Part shown: piece after piece, positions 1 through 7,984 of the stretch
Layout of the letters: each line of letters starts with the position of its first letter
How positions within the stretch are numbered: position 1 is the first letter of the stretch
Assembly: GCA_030446525.1 (NCBI GenBank)
Contig: JAUJNC010000077.1
Span: 1 to 25,423 of the forward strand
DNA from: Armatimonadaceae bacterium
Lineage (GTDB): Bacteria; Armatimonadota; Armatimonadia; Armatimonadales; Armatimonadaceae
Length of the DNA stretch: 25,423 nt
Reading direction: 5' to 3'
Program-made: the position numbers and the translations under genes
Notes under the pieces: model-generated
What the model saw: the letters and a program-made list of their open reading frames with translations, nothing else
What the model was told of the DNA's origin: nothing
Database searches by the model: none

Positions 1-555
1 CGCCTCCACCATCGTCCGCCCCTCGGCGATGGTGTGGGAGATGGGCTTCTCGCAGAAGACGTCCTTGCCCGCCTGGCAGGCCAGGATGGTGGGCAGGGCG
101 TGCCAGTGGTCCGGGGTCGAGATGATCACGCCGTCCACGTCCTTCATCTCAAGCACGCGGCGGAAGTCTTTGACCTCCCGGGGCCGCTTGCCGTACTTCT
201 TCTCAACCTCCTGCGCGGCTTTCGCCAGGTGCCCGGTGTCCACGTCGCAGACGGCGGCGATCTCGACGCCGGGCATGTTCATGAACCCTCTCAGGTTGCC
301 GGACCCCATGCGGCCCACGCCGATGGCGGCCAGCACGACCTTCTCGTTCGCGCCGACCGGCGGCGCGCCGGCGGGCGCCGGGGCCGGCTGCTGCCCGTAG
401 GCGTGGGCGGCGCGGCTCAGGCCGGTCTCTTCGCCGCTGATCAGGCCGGCGCCGGTAAGACCCAGCCCCAGGCCGGCGGCGAGCCGGCCGGTGCGTTGGA
501 GCCACTGGCGCCGTGTGATCGGGTCTCGGTCATCGTTCTGCATATCGTCGCTCAT
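1..555 (-). CDS. Gfo/Idh/MocA family oxidoreductase with Tat signal (3' end beyond window)
   Basis: This is the N-terminal 185 residues of an NAD(P)-dependent sugar-type oxidoreductase; the C-terminal domain lies outside the window. A twin-arginine leader is visible at residues 14-20 (TRRQWLQ) followed by an Ala/Gly/Leu-rich stretch, so export in folded form is likely. The Rossmann region begins near residue 73 with a glycine motif (IGVGRMGSG, about 78-86), then AAVCDVD, the STPDHWH segment near 146-152 and the catalytic-type EKP at 169-171. The ATG at 555 follows GAGGAGAT with good spacing, which supports the start. It is the last visible gene of the 6145-to-1 operon, 42 bp after apbE. The substrate cannot be named. 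Confidence 0.9.
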   Translation of the reverse strand, partial: MSDDMQNDDRDPITRRQWLQRTGRLAAGLGLGLTGAGLISGEETGLSRAAHAYGQQPAPAPAGAPPVGANEKVVLAAIGVGRMGSGNLRGFMNMPGVEIAAVCDVDTGHLAKAAQEVEKKYGKRPREVKDFRRVLEMKDVDGVIISTPDHWHALPTILACQAGKDVFCEKPISHTIAEGRTMVEA

Positions 556-597
556 GCGATGGTATCTCCTCAACGAGCGGGTTTCGCAACCCGAGAT

Positions 598-1545
598 TCA
601 TGCCCCGGCCAGCGGAGCGAAAGAGCCGCCGGTGGTGTCCACCTGCAGGGAGCCGCCTGGCGCTTCCTGGGCGATCAGTAACGCCGCGTCCGGGCGCCGC
701 GCGGCGCGCCCCGCCCGCCCCGCCTCGCCCAACACCAGCAGCCCCGTCGAAAGCGCGTCGGTGTCGGTGGGCGAATCGGCGATTACGGCGGCCAGAACGC
801 TCCGCTGGACGGGGCGACCTGTGCGCGGGTCCAGGACGTGGCCGAACCGCCGCCCCGCCGCCCAGAACGACTTGCCGTGCACGGCCGAGACGCTCAGCGA
901 TCGATCCCGCAACAGAATCTCTGCCAGCCGCGCATCCCGGCGGGTGGGGTGCTGCACGGCCACCTTCCAGGCCGCGCCGCCTGGCGGCGCGCCGAGCGCG
1001 CAGACCGTGGACGTGCCACCGTGTATGAGGGCGTTTCGGACGCCGGCCTCGCGCAAAAGCTCGGCCGCGCGCTCCAGAGCGTACCCTTTACCGATGGCGC
1101 CGGGATCGAGACGCACGCCCGGGCGGGAAAAGCGCACCGTCAGCGCGTCGTCGTCCAGAACGACGTTCGCGCGCATCCCCACGAGCGCCCGGGCCCGGCA
1201 TACGTCCGCCTCGTCGGGCGGCGCCGGCTCCGCCCCCGTGAACCCCCACAGGGTCAGGAGCGGCCCGACCGTCGGATCGAACGCACCCTCCGTTTGTTCG
1301 CTGAGCAGGGCGGCGCGCCGCAAAAACCGGAAGAAGCGCGGCTCGACACGGACAGGCCCGTCCGCGGCCCGCGCGTTGACATACGACAGGTCGGAATCGG
1401 GCCGGTAGGCGCTCAGCTGCGCCTCCACGCGCTCGATCTCGCCCAGGGCCTCCTCGCCGGCCGCGCGCAGACGGGCGGGGTCGGCGTCATCCGCGAGCAC
1501 GATCTCGAAGCGCGTCCGCATCGCCTCGCGGGCAAGGAGAACCAT
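598..1545 (-). CDS. apbE: FAD:protein FMN transferase (ApbE family)
   Basis: ApbE proteins use FAD to attach FMN covalently to a Ser/Thr of a target flavoprotein, with a divalent metal. The 315-residue length is typical. Family landmarks are present: AMRTRFEIVL near the N-terminus (8-17), AFDPTVGPLLTLWGF (88-102), DPGAIGKGYALERAAE (147-162), the NALIHGGTS loop (171-179), HVLDPRTGRPV (236-246) and the metal-site region DTDALSTGLLVLG (261-273). No signal peptide or lipobox is visible, unlike many exported ApbE proteins, so it may act in the cytoplasm. The ATG at 1545 has no good ribosome site; a 20-bp-stem palindromic repeat lies directly in front of it. The Met at residue 9 sits inside the conserved motif, so starting there is less likely. 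No obvious FMN-binding target protein is in the window. Confidence 0.92.
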   Translation of the reverse strand: MVLLAREAMRTRFEIVLADDADPARLRAAGEEALGEIERVEAQLSAYRPDSDLSYVNARAADGPVRVEPRFFRFLRRAALLSEQTEGAFDPTVGPLLTLWGFTGAEPAPPDEADVCRARALVGMRANVVLDDDALTVRFSRPGVRLDPGAIGKGYALERAAELLREAGVRNALIHGGTSTVCALGAPPGGAAWKVAVQHPTRRDARLAEILLRDRSLSVSAVHGKSFWAAGRRFGHVLDPRTGRPVQRSVLAAVIADSPTDTDALSTGLLVLGEAGRAGRAARRPDAALLIAQEAPGGSLQVDTTGGSFAPLAGA

Positions 1546-1548
1546 CCT

Positions 1549-1613
1549 AACCCCCCCGGCCCCCTTCCCTAAAAGGAAGGGGGAGCCCGTTAGGGAAGGG
1601 GGCCGGGGGAAGG
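1549..1613. repeat. GC-rich palindromic repeat, copy 1 (between apbE and the preceding oxidoreductase)
   Basis: Perfect 20-bp arms at 1553-1572 and 1590-1609 flank a 17-nt loop. The arms are built from C5-GG-C5-TTCCC-TAA and its complement. The loop holds a second GGAAGGGGG that can pair instead with CCCCCTTCC of the left arm, so two alternative hairpins are possible. The element fills nearly the whole gap between the stop at 1615 and the apbE start at 1545. A related element lies at 15262-15325. It could be a dispersed REP/MITE-like repeat, and in the transcript it could hide the apbE ribosome site. Confidence 0.75.
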
Positions 1614-1614
1614 G

Positions 1615-3051
1615 TCAACCTGCCGTCACCTTGCGGGTCTTCTCGTCGAAGAGTATCGTCTTGTCGGTGCGCGCTGACATCTCCGCGAGCGAGATAATCG
1701 TCTGTACCTTGGTGGCCAGGTCGATGTCGCAGTTAGGCTTCTTGCCCGTCCGGATGGCGAGCAGCCAGTCCGCTTCATGGCCTGGCACGCTCTCACCCGG
1801 ACCCTCGGTGGCTGGAAGGGAAGCCTCGATCTCCTCCGCGTAAGGACGTTCCGGGCGCATCTCCAGCCCGCCGCCGCCGCCGGGGAAGTAGATCGTCCCT
1901 TTATGGCCGCGGATCAAGTCCGGCAGTCCCTGCTCGTTGACCGTCGAGCCGATCCAGAGCATGGTCCAGCCACTAGGAAACTCGGCCAGGACCTGCACGG
2001 TGTCGTCCACTTCACGATCCGTTGAAATCCGGCGCGTTCCAGTTGACGTAACCCGGACGGGGTACTCCGGGTTTCCCGATGCGATGAGGAACGGGTGCAG
2101 CGTATGGGGCATCAGGTCCCCCAGAATACCCGCCGAATAATCCCAGTACTTGCGGTAGCGGAAAAAGCGGGTTTTGGAGTCATCGCGTTCCCGCTGTTCC
2201 CCCTGGGCCGCCCCGGATCCATCCGCCTTCCACGGACGTTTGGGTGCCGAGCCGAGCCACATCTCCCAGTCCAGGTTGTTCGGTCCCGCGTCGGCATCGA
2301 TGGCGTAGTTCCACTCGCCCTTCGTGCCGGCGTTGCGTGTGTAGGAGCCTTGTCCGGAAACCAGCGGCCCGATCTTGCCGGAGCGGATCGCTTCACCCGC
2401 CGCATGATACCGGTGGTCGTTGCACCGCTGAGACCCAATTTGAACCACGCGGCCCGTCCTCTTGGCCGCATCCAGGATCTGGAACGCCTCGTCCAGATAG
2501 CGGGTCATCGGCTTCTCGATATAGACGTGCTTGCCGGCTTCCATGGCATGGACGGCGATCTGGGCATGCCAGTGCTCCGGGGTCGATATCACGATGGCGT
2601 CGATGTCCTTGTTTTCGAGCAGACGGCGATAATCCTTCTCGGCCTGTACGCTCGACACCCCGCCCTTCTCCGTGATGTAGGCTCTGTTGCGCTCCAGGCG
2701 AGGCAGATAAACGTCGCAAACGGCCACCGGCTGGATGTTGTTTTCCTTGACGTGCTTGTCCGTGAAGTTGCGGACGTGAACATGTCCCTGCCCGCCGGTC
2801 CCGACAAAGCCGACGTTGATGCGGTCGTTGGCTCCGATGGCCCGGCCCGTCGCCATCACGGGACCCTTGGGAAGCTTGCCGCCGGAAAACTTTGCCGGTT
2901 CGGCCTTGGGTACGGGGACCGCGCCGGCCGTCTTTTCCGCCGCCGCGACACTCGCTTTGCCGCTCAGGCCGGTGACCAGAACGCCTGCCGCCGCGCCCCC
3001 GGCGACCTTCAGAAAGTCGCGGCGCGTTGTAGAATCATGACTGCTGCTCAT
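1615..3051 (-). CDS. Gfo/Idh/MocA family oxidoreductase with Tat signal
   Basis: A complete 478-residue NAD(P)-dependent oxidoreductase predicted to be exported by the Tat system: TTRRDFLKV at residues 8-16, then a hydrophobic Ala/Gly/Val stretch to about 37. The mature N-terminal domain begins near 77 with the nucleotide-binding loop GFVGTGGQGH (81-90), then VAVCDV near 109-114, ISTPEHWHAQ (155-164) and EKP at 179-181. The C-terminal domain includes GILGDLMPHTLHPF, where the family usually carries its catalytic His. A glycine run (PGGGGGLEM) lies near the end. Start ATG 3051 has AAGGAG ten bases upstream. It is 76 bp after the neighbouring oxidoreductase and 69 bp before apbE. The likely role is oxidation of a sugar or glycoside outside the cytoplasm; substrate unknown. 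Confidence 0.92.
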   Translation of the reverse strand: MSSSHDSTTRRDFLKVAGGAAAGVLVTGLSGKASVAAAEKTAGAVPVPKAEPAKFSGGKLPKGPVMATGRAIGANDRINVGFVGTGGQGHVHVRNFTDKHVKENNIQPVAVCDVYLPRLERNRAYITEKGGVSSVQAEKDYRRLLENKDIDAIVISTPEHWHAQIAVHAMEAGKHVYIEKPMTRYLDEAFQILDAAKRTGRVVQIGSQRCNDHRYHAAGEAIRSGKIGPLVSGQGSYTRNAGTKGEWNYAIDADAGPNNLDWEMWLGSAPKRPWKADGSGAAQGEQRERDDSKTRFFRYRKYWDYSAGILGDLMPHTLHPFLIASGNPEYPVRVTSTGTRRISTDREVDDTVQVLAEFPSGWTMLWIGSTVNEQGLPDLIRGHKGTIYFPGGGGGLEMRPERPYAEEIEASLPATEGPGESVPGHEADWLLAIRTGKKPNCDIDLATKVQTIISLAEMSARTDKTILFDEKTRKVTAG

Positions 3052-3127
3052 TTACCTGCTGCTCCTTGCACTGTGAGTAACGCGCCTGTAAGCGCGGCCT
3101 GCCCGTCGACATCACCCGGTCCGCGCC

Positions 3128-4534
3128 TCACGCCGCGCCGAGGTCGAACATCTCTTTGGTCAAAGCGATCTTGGCGCCGGTCGTCGCGGCCTCGTGGGCC
3201 TTGAGCGCGGTCAGGGTCGCCTGCCAGCCCTCGTCCGGGCCGCAGACGCTGGGCTTGTTTTCGCGGATCGCGGTCAGGAAGTGGTCGCCCGCGTAGTACA
3301 GCGCGCCGCGGGTCGGGTCGGTCTCACGGTTTTCGCTGGGGTTTTTACCCGCCGCCAGCAGCTTGGTGGCGTCGGCGACCAGGGCGATACCCGTGTCATC
3401 GCCGATCTTCTCTTTGTAGGCGTACACCTCCCAGCCCAGCGCCGGGGCGTCAACCTCCTTGAACATCCAGGCCCGGCCGTCGCGGATCATGATCGCCGCA
3501 TTCGTCCCCTGGAACAGCTCGTAGGCGCCCTCGAACGAGTTGGCGAGCGTGGCGTTGTACGTCAGGAACAGCTCGTTCGGGTACTCGAACTGGCACTGGA
3601 CGGTGTCATCGACCGTGCGCCCGTCGCGCCACTGCTGGATGCTGCCGAAGCCGGTCACCGAGACGGGGGTCCCTTTGACGAACCAGCTGGACACGTCCAC
3701 CTGGTGGATCCCGATCTCGCCCATCAGACCGCCCGAGGTCTCCTTGTTGAGGCGCCAGTTGAGCGCCTGCTCGCGCTCCGGTGTGGCGGCGGGCTTGCGC
3801 CATGACTCCTTCTTGTTCCACACCGAGCGCATGTGCGCGATCTTGGAAAGCGCGCCGGTGCGCACGAAGCCCATCACGTGGTTGTGCTGCGGGTTGGTGC
3901 GCTGCTGCAGGCCCGTGTGGAAGATCAGCTTGGGCGCGGCCGCCTTGCCCGCCGTGGCGATCGCCCGGGCGTCCTCGACGCTGCTCGCGAGCGGCGCCTC
4001 GCAGTACACGTGCTTGCCGGCCTGGAGTGCGGCCAGCACGATGTCCTTTAGCAGGTGCGACGGCGTGCAGATGTAGACCGCCTGGACCGCCTTGTCGTCG
4101 AGCGCCTTGCGGTAGTCGGTTACGGCCGTCGCCTTGGGCGAGATCTCGAGCGCGCGCCGGTGGATCGTCTCGTACGTGTCGCACACGTAGCGGACGTTGG
4201 CGCCGGGCACGTGGTTCAGCGACGTCAGATGCTTGCGCCCCTGGTCGCCGAGCCCGATGACCGCGATGCCCACGGGCGGGACGTTCGTGGCCGCCGGGGT
4301 GGCCGGCTTCTTGGCGTTGCCGCCCTCGGTGCCGGGCTTGGGCGGCGCGGCGGGCGTCTGGCCCGGCGGCGGCACCTCGCCCGGCTTCGGGGAGGCCGCC
4401 CCCGGCGGCGCCTGCAGCTCCTCGGCGTGCAGGCCCGCGGCCCCGAGGGACAGGAACCCGAGAGCGAGCGCGGAGCTGCGTTGGAGCAGGTCGCGCCGGT
4501 TGAGCGTGCTGTCTTTGCTGCTGTCTTCTGCCAT
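3128..4534 (-). CDS. Gfo/Idh/MocA family oxidoreductase with Tat-like signal and EAP in place of EKP
   Basis: A complete 468-residue protein. The leader has LNRRDLLQRS (11-20) followed by a hydrophobic segment, a Tat-type signal. A Pro/Ala/Lys-rich linker (41-86) precedes the Rossmann domain, whose loop is AVIGLGDQGRKH (91-102), with YVCDTYE and YICTPSHLLK (154-163) following. The usual EKP reads EAP at 179-181 (HVYCEAPLA), so the lysine normally implicated in catalysis is an alanine. The C-terminal His region is present (GGLMGEIGIHQVD, 268-280). The reading frame is intact here, so the substitution is not a frameshift effect. It may belong to a subfamily with altered chemistry or a non-redox role. 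The ribosome site is weak (GAAGAGAAG). It lies 34 bp after the ThuA-DUF1080 gene. Confidence 0.9.
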   Translation of the reverse strand: MAEDSSKDSTLNRRDLLQRSSALALGFLSLGAAGLHAEELQAPPGAASPKPGEVPPPGQTPAAPPKPGTEGGNAKKPATPAATNVPPVGIAVIGLGDQGRKHLTSLNHVPGANVRYVCDTYETIHRRALEISPKATAVTDYRKALDDKAVQAVYICTPSHLLKDIVLAALQAGKHVYCEAPLASSVEDARAIATAGKAAAPKLIFHTGLQQRTNPQHNHVMGFVRTGALSKIAHMRSVWNKKESWRKPAATPEREQALNWRLNKETSGGLMGEIGIHQVDVSSWFVKGTPVSVTGFGSIQQWRDGRTVDDTVQCQFEYPNELFLTYNATLANSFEGAYELFQGTNAAIMIRDGRAWMFKEVDAPALGWEVYAYKEKIGDDTGIALVADATKLLAAGKNPSENRETDPTRGALYYAGDHFLTAIRENKPSVCGPDEGWQATLTALKAHEAATTGAKIALTKEMFDLGAA

Positions 4535-4568
4535 GGTCTGTTTGTTCTTCTCTTCTAAGCCTAAGCCG

Positions 4569-6011
4569 TCAGCGAGCCGCCTGCGCGGGCGGTGCCGGGG
4601 TCACGGGCGACACGGTGGGGCGGATCGGCTTGACGCGGATGTTCCGGAAACGGACGGCGCTGTGGTCGCCCTGCAGCAGGATCGGGCCAGGCTCGGTCAC
4701 GTTTTTGTCGAGCGCCGCCCCGGTCACGCCCTCGACGGGGGCGTTGTCGATGATCTTCGTGCCGTTCAGGATCACCGTGACCCGGTTCCCGATGACGGTG
4801 GCCTCTACCTGCTGCCACTCGCCGGCGGGCCGGGAGGCGAACACGGACGGCGCTATCTTGTTGTAGATCGAGCCGTTGCCCCGGATGTCCGGCTTCTTGG
4901 TCGCGAAATCGTCGGACACCTGGATCTCGTAGCGTCCGCGAAGGTAAAACCCGGAGTTGCCGCCGGGGGGCACGCTGTACTCGTAGCGGACCGTGTGGTC
5001 GCCAAACGTCTCGTCCGAAACCAGGTCGGTGCCCTTCTCGGCGTTCACCAGCGCGCCGTCCTGCACGCTCCAGGAGGGTTTGCCCCCCTGCCGGCGCAGG
5101 TGCCAGCCGGCCAGGTCACGGCCGTTGAAAACGGCGCGGAAGCCGTCGTCGCGCTTCTCCGCCCCGGAGGTTCCCGGCATCATAGACGCGGTTTGCGACG
5201 TTTTTGTTTGCCCCGGCGCGCCGCTTTTTTCCAGGCCGAGCGCCCAGCGGATGCCGCCCAGCACGTGGGCCTGGTACCACGGCGCACGCCACACGTCCTG
5301 CCGGTGCCCCAGGGCCGTGTAGAAGACCCGGCCCTTGCCGTGGGCGCGGATCCAGGCGATCGGGTAGTCGCCCGACTCTCCGCTGTTGGGGTGCTTGTCC
5401 AGGGTGAGCAGGCCCTGGAACCGGGCGCGGTCGTAGTTCTTGAACTGGTAGATCTCGTCGAAGACCTTGAACGAGCCGTCCAGGTGCCGGGTGGCCGGGT
5501 GCGTCGTGTCCTCCACCCGGCACTCGACCTCGCTCTGCGGGCCGTGGGTCTTGAACTCCGCGCCGATCATCTGCAGATACGGCTCGTATTTGTGGTAGGT
5601 GTCCGTCGCGGCGTGCGCGCCGACGAAGCCGTGGCCGTCCGCGATCCACTGCAGGAACGCCTCGCGGTCGGGCAGGGGCAACTCGCCGGTGGTGTTAGCG
5701 AAGAAAACGGCGTCGTAGTTGCGCAGCCCGCTCGGCGTCATCTTCTCCGCCATTTCGGCGTCGGTGCGGACATAGTCCACCGAGAACGCGCCGTCTTTCT
5801 CCGCCAGAGTCTTCAGCACTTCCTCGGAAACGGGGATGACGTCGTGCCGGAAACCTTTGGTAACCGTGACAACCAGGAGGCGCTTCGCGGGGGCGGCTTG
5901 GGCGGGGGAAGGTTTGGGCGCCAGGCATGCCAGCGCGGCGCCAGCCGCCGCCAGCAGGGCGCCGCCGGTCAGTGCGCGGCGGCGACGGCCCGAAATGGCG
6001 AACCGAATCAT
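4569..6011 (-). CDS. secreted ThuA-DUF1080 fusion (ThuA-like domain plus 3-keto-disaccharide hydrolase domain)
   Basis: Two domains are fused in one exported protein of about 480 residues. The leader has a RRRR cluster and a hydrophobic Ala/Leu core ending near SPAQA, a likely signal peptidase site. The ThuA-like, glutamine-amidotransferase-fold domain spans roughly 44-260 (RLLVVTVTKGFRHDV, YDAVFFANTTGEL, GHGFVGAHAATDTYH, VFYTALGH). After a Ser/Thr/Gly linker comes DUF1080/PF06439 at about 289-473 (FRAVFNGRDLAGW, GNSGFYLRGRYEIQV, LLQGDHSAVRFRNIRVK). In Pfam that domain is called 3-keto-disaccharide hydrolase. A start at 6017 is also possible, but the ATG at 6011 is eight bases from AAGGA while the one at 6017 is only two, so 6011 is preferred. 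As first gene of the operon it may cleave keto-glycosides made by the oxidoreductases. Confidence 0.9.
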   Translation of the reverse strand: MIRFAISGRRRRALTGGALLAAAGAALACLAPKPSPAQAAPAKRLLVVTVTKGFRHDVIPVSEEVLKTLAEKDGAFSVDYVRTDAEMAEKMTPSGLRNYDAVFFANTTGELPLPDREAFLQWIADGHGFVGAHAATDTYHKYEPYLQMIGAEFKTHGPQSEVECRVEDTTHPATRHLDGSFKVFDEIYQFKNYDRARFQGLLTLDKHPNSGESGDYPIAWIRAHGKGRVFYTALGHRQDVWRAPWYQAHVLGGIRWALGLEKSGAPGQTKTSQTASMMPGTSGAEKRDDGFRAVFNGRDLAGWHLRRQGGKPSWSVQDGALVNAEKGTDLVSDETFGDHTVRYEYSVPPGGNSGFYLRGRYEIQVSDDFATKKPDIRGNGSIYNKIAPSVFASRPAGEWQQVEATVIGNRVTVILNGTKIIDNAPVEGVTGAALDKNVTEPGPILLQGDHSAVRFRNIRVKPIRPTVSPVTPAPPAQAAR

Positions 6012-6074
6012 TTCCATCTTCCTTGAAGGCGCGGGCGGGGAGCGTTGGCAACCGTGGCGCGCGCATCGGGGCGT

Positions 6075-6092
6075 GGGTACACCTTCGTACCC
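6075..6092. repeat. small inverted repeat in the operon leader
   Basis: GGGTAC (6075-6080) and GTACCC (6087-6092) form a perfect 6-bp stem with a 6-nt loop. It lies in the roughly 100-nt leader between the promoter at 6117-6145 and the ThuA-DUF1080 start. It could be a repressor half-site pair or a leader hairpin; it is short enough to be chance. Confidence 0.3.
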
Positions 6093-6116
6093 GGGTAAAA
6101 GATAGCGATACAGAAC

Positions 6117-6145
6117 ATTATATCCAACTTTAGGACATACCGCAA
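6117..6145 (-). promoter_or_regulatory. sigma70-type promoter of the ThuA/Gfo/ApbE operon
   Basis: Read on the minus strand, TTGCGG (6140-6145) is followed after exactly 17 bases by a perfect TATAAT (6117-6122). Transcription would start near 6110, giving a leader of about 100 nt before the first start codon. The region is locally AT-rich in a GC-rich window. No other strong promoter was seen in the short gaps down to position 1, so the five genes are probably co-transcribed. Confidence 0.7.
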
Positions 6146-6185
6146 CGGTCAGGCGGGTTTTCCGACCGAGCTTCCCCGGGACGTC

Positions 6186-7377
6186 CTACCGTCCATCGCC
6201 GGTCTGTTCGGCGCGGGTCTGCGCGATCTGGCGCAGGGTAAGGAACTCCATCAGGTTTTCGACGGTCAGCATCCCCACAAGCCGGCCGTCCTCCATCACG
6301 AGGACCGGCGCGCGCTGGACGCCGTCGGGCCGTGAAAGCATCTCCTCGAGCGGGTCGCTCGGCTTGGCGAAAAAAACGTCACGGAGCATCACTTCGGAGA
6401 CGTAGGTGCTTTCCCCCTGCTGGGCGAGCCCGCGGAGCAGCGCGCCGCGCGGCAGCACCCCCACCACTTCCTCGCCGTGGGTGACGGGGAAGTCCTGCTG
6501 GTGGGTCGAAAGCAGCACCTCGGCGGCGCGGCGCAGCGAATCGCCGATGCCCAGCGTCTGGAACTGGCGCACCATCGCCGCCCCGACCTGCGCCCCCTCG
6601 GCCACCGCCCGGCTCTGCTCCGCCGCCGCCTCCTGTCCCGCGCCGAAGAAGACGAACAGGGCGATCAGCATCCAGAAGAACTGGCCGTTCAGGAAACCGA
6701 GCACGCCGAAAAGGACGGCCAGCGCCTGGCCGATGAGCGCCGCGATGCGGGTGGCGCGCGGGCGGCCCAGGCGCAGCGCGAGCACGGCACGGAGCACCCG
6801 CCCGCCGTCCATCGGGAAGGCCGGCATCATGTTGAACACGACCAGGGCGACGTTGGCGGCGAAGAGCAGAGTCAGGGCGTCGCCGCCGACGGGCCGGGTC
6901 CGCGTCGGCCCGAGCGACGCGATGCGCTCGGCGAGGGGGACGTCGCCGGCCGCCGCCAGGTAGATGCCGAGCAGAAGGGCGATGACCACGTTGACGGCGG
7001 GACCGGCCAGGGCGATCCAGATACCGTGGCGCTGGTCGGGGGCTCGACTCGATCGACGCCACCCTGCCGATGGGGTAGAGTACGATGTCGCGGACCCGTA
7101 GCCGTAGCGCTGCGCCACGAGCGAGGCGACCGCAGCAGTGCAGGGCGACGCACAGGAACAGGCCCAGCAGGAAAAGCAGCTGCCCGAACCCGCCCCGCCC
7201 GACCCCGGTGACGGCGAAAAAGGTCACCAGCAGCAGGAACGTGAAGTGCAGCCGGATGGGGATGCCCGAGACGGTCGCCACGCGCAGCGACCAGGCGTCC
7301 TGGGCGGCAGACTCCGTCGGCCGGAGCGGCTCTCGGCGCCCGGTCTGGTCGCCCGAAGGAGGGGGTGATGTGCTCAT
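6186..7377 (-). CDS. site-2 protease (M50 family) with C-terminal CBS pair, reading frame broken
   Basis: A membrane zinc metalloprotease of the sporulation-factor IVFB/rhizobial type joined to two CBS domains, about 397 residues if repaired. The N-terminus and first membrane segments read in one frame from ATG 7377 (IPIRLHFTFLLLVTFF, LLFLLGLFLCVALH). The rest reads in another frame from about 7118 (GIWIALAGPAVNVVIALLLGIYL, then VFNMMPAFPMDGGRVLRAVLA, the second M50 motif). The CBS pair occupies the last 110 residues (ADSLRRAAEVLL-like repeat, VSEVMLRDVFFAKPSDPLEEML, MLTVENLMEFLTL). Shifts fall near 7100-7115, 7090 and 7045. The expected HExxH, just after VALH, is not readable because the first shift lies on it. 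The start overlaps the GNAT stop by four bases (ATGA), suggesting translational coupling. Confidence 0.8.
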
Positions 7378-7886
7378 GGATATGTTCGGTTTTCTCGGTC
7401 GTCGTTACTTGATGCTGCCAGGCGCTCGATCTCGTCCCGCGTCAGGCGGTAGCACTGCCAATCTTCCAGGTGTTTCGCCCCGCGCTTCTGATAAAAATCC
7501 TGCGCGAGCTCGTTCCAGCACAGCACCACCCATTCCATACGTCCGCAATCGCGTTTAAGTGCCTCGCGGGCCAGGCGGGCGAACAGCGCCGACCCCGCCC
7601 CGCGCCCGCGCGCCTCGGGGACGACGAAGAGGTCCTCGATGTAGAGCGTCGGGCGCGCCAGGAACGACGAGTACGTTTCGAGGACGACGGCGTAGCCGAC
7701 CGGCGCGCCGTCGTCCTCGGCCAGGAACGCCTGGTAGCGGGGCGGCGCGCGTTCGAAGCCGTCTGCGAGCAGCCGCTCGCGCGCCGCCGCATCGGGCCGG
7801 GTAAGCTTTTCGTAGTCGGCCAGGGCGTCGACCAAGGACAACAATGCCGGTCCATCCTCGCGCCGCGCCCGTCGAACGGTGATCAC
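7374..7886 (-). CDS. GNAT family N-acetyltransferase (SSAT/diamine acetyltransferase-like)
   Basis: An intact 170-residue acetyl-CoA-dependent N-acetyltransferase. The acetyl-CoA pyrophosphate loop is clear: YIEDLFVVPEARGRGAGSAL (82-101), with the R-x-x-G-x-G/A signature at 93-98. It is followed by motif B, EWVVLCWNELAQDFYQKRGA (118-137). The spacing and the aromatic ETYSSFLARPTLYIED stretch resemble spermidine/spermine and thialysine acetyltransferases, so an amine substrate is possible but not proven. The start is GTG at 7886, with AGAGGGG ten bases upstream. A TAAAAT box lies at 7910-7915 with no good -35 partner. The stop overlaps the start of the site-2 protease. Confidence 0.88.
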   Translation of the reverse strand: MITVRRARREDGPALLSLVDALADYEKLTRPDAAARERLLADGFERAPPRYQAFLAEDDGAPVGYAVVLETYSSFLARPTLYIEDLFVVPEARGRGAGSALFARLAREALKRDCGRMEWVVLCWNELAQDFYQKRGAKHLEDWQCYRLTRDEIERLAASSNDDRENRTYP

Positions 7887-7984
7887 CCGTCTTTTTCCCC
7901 TCTGGCTCGATTTTACCCGAGAAGGGCGCGGAAAATGCAGGGTGCAAAGACGGCCGGCGTTAGCCGATCCGGGGCATGCCGGTG

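Noticed and set aside
4726..4750. GVTGAA in the DUF1080 domain as a flavinylation target of ApbE
   Set aside because: This stretch is part of the usual DUF1080 pattern and lacks the full D-x-x-T-G-A-T context.
4197..6026. 609-codon open frame on the plus strand
   Set aside because: It is antisense to the ThuA-DUF1080 and oxidoreductase genes; the protein is Arg/Gly/Val-rich without domains, a by-product of high GC.
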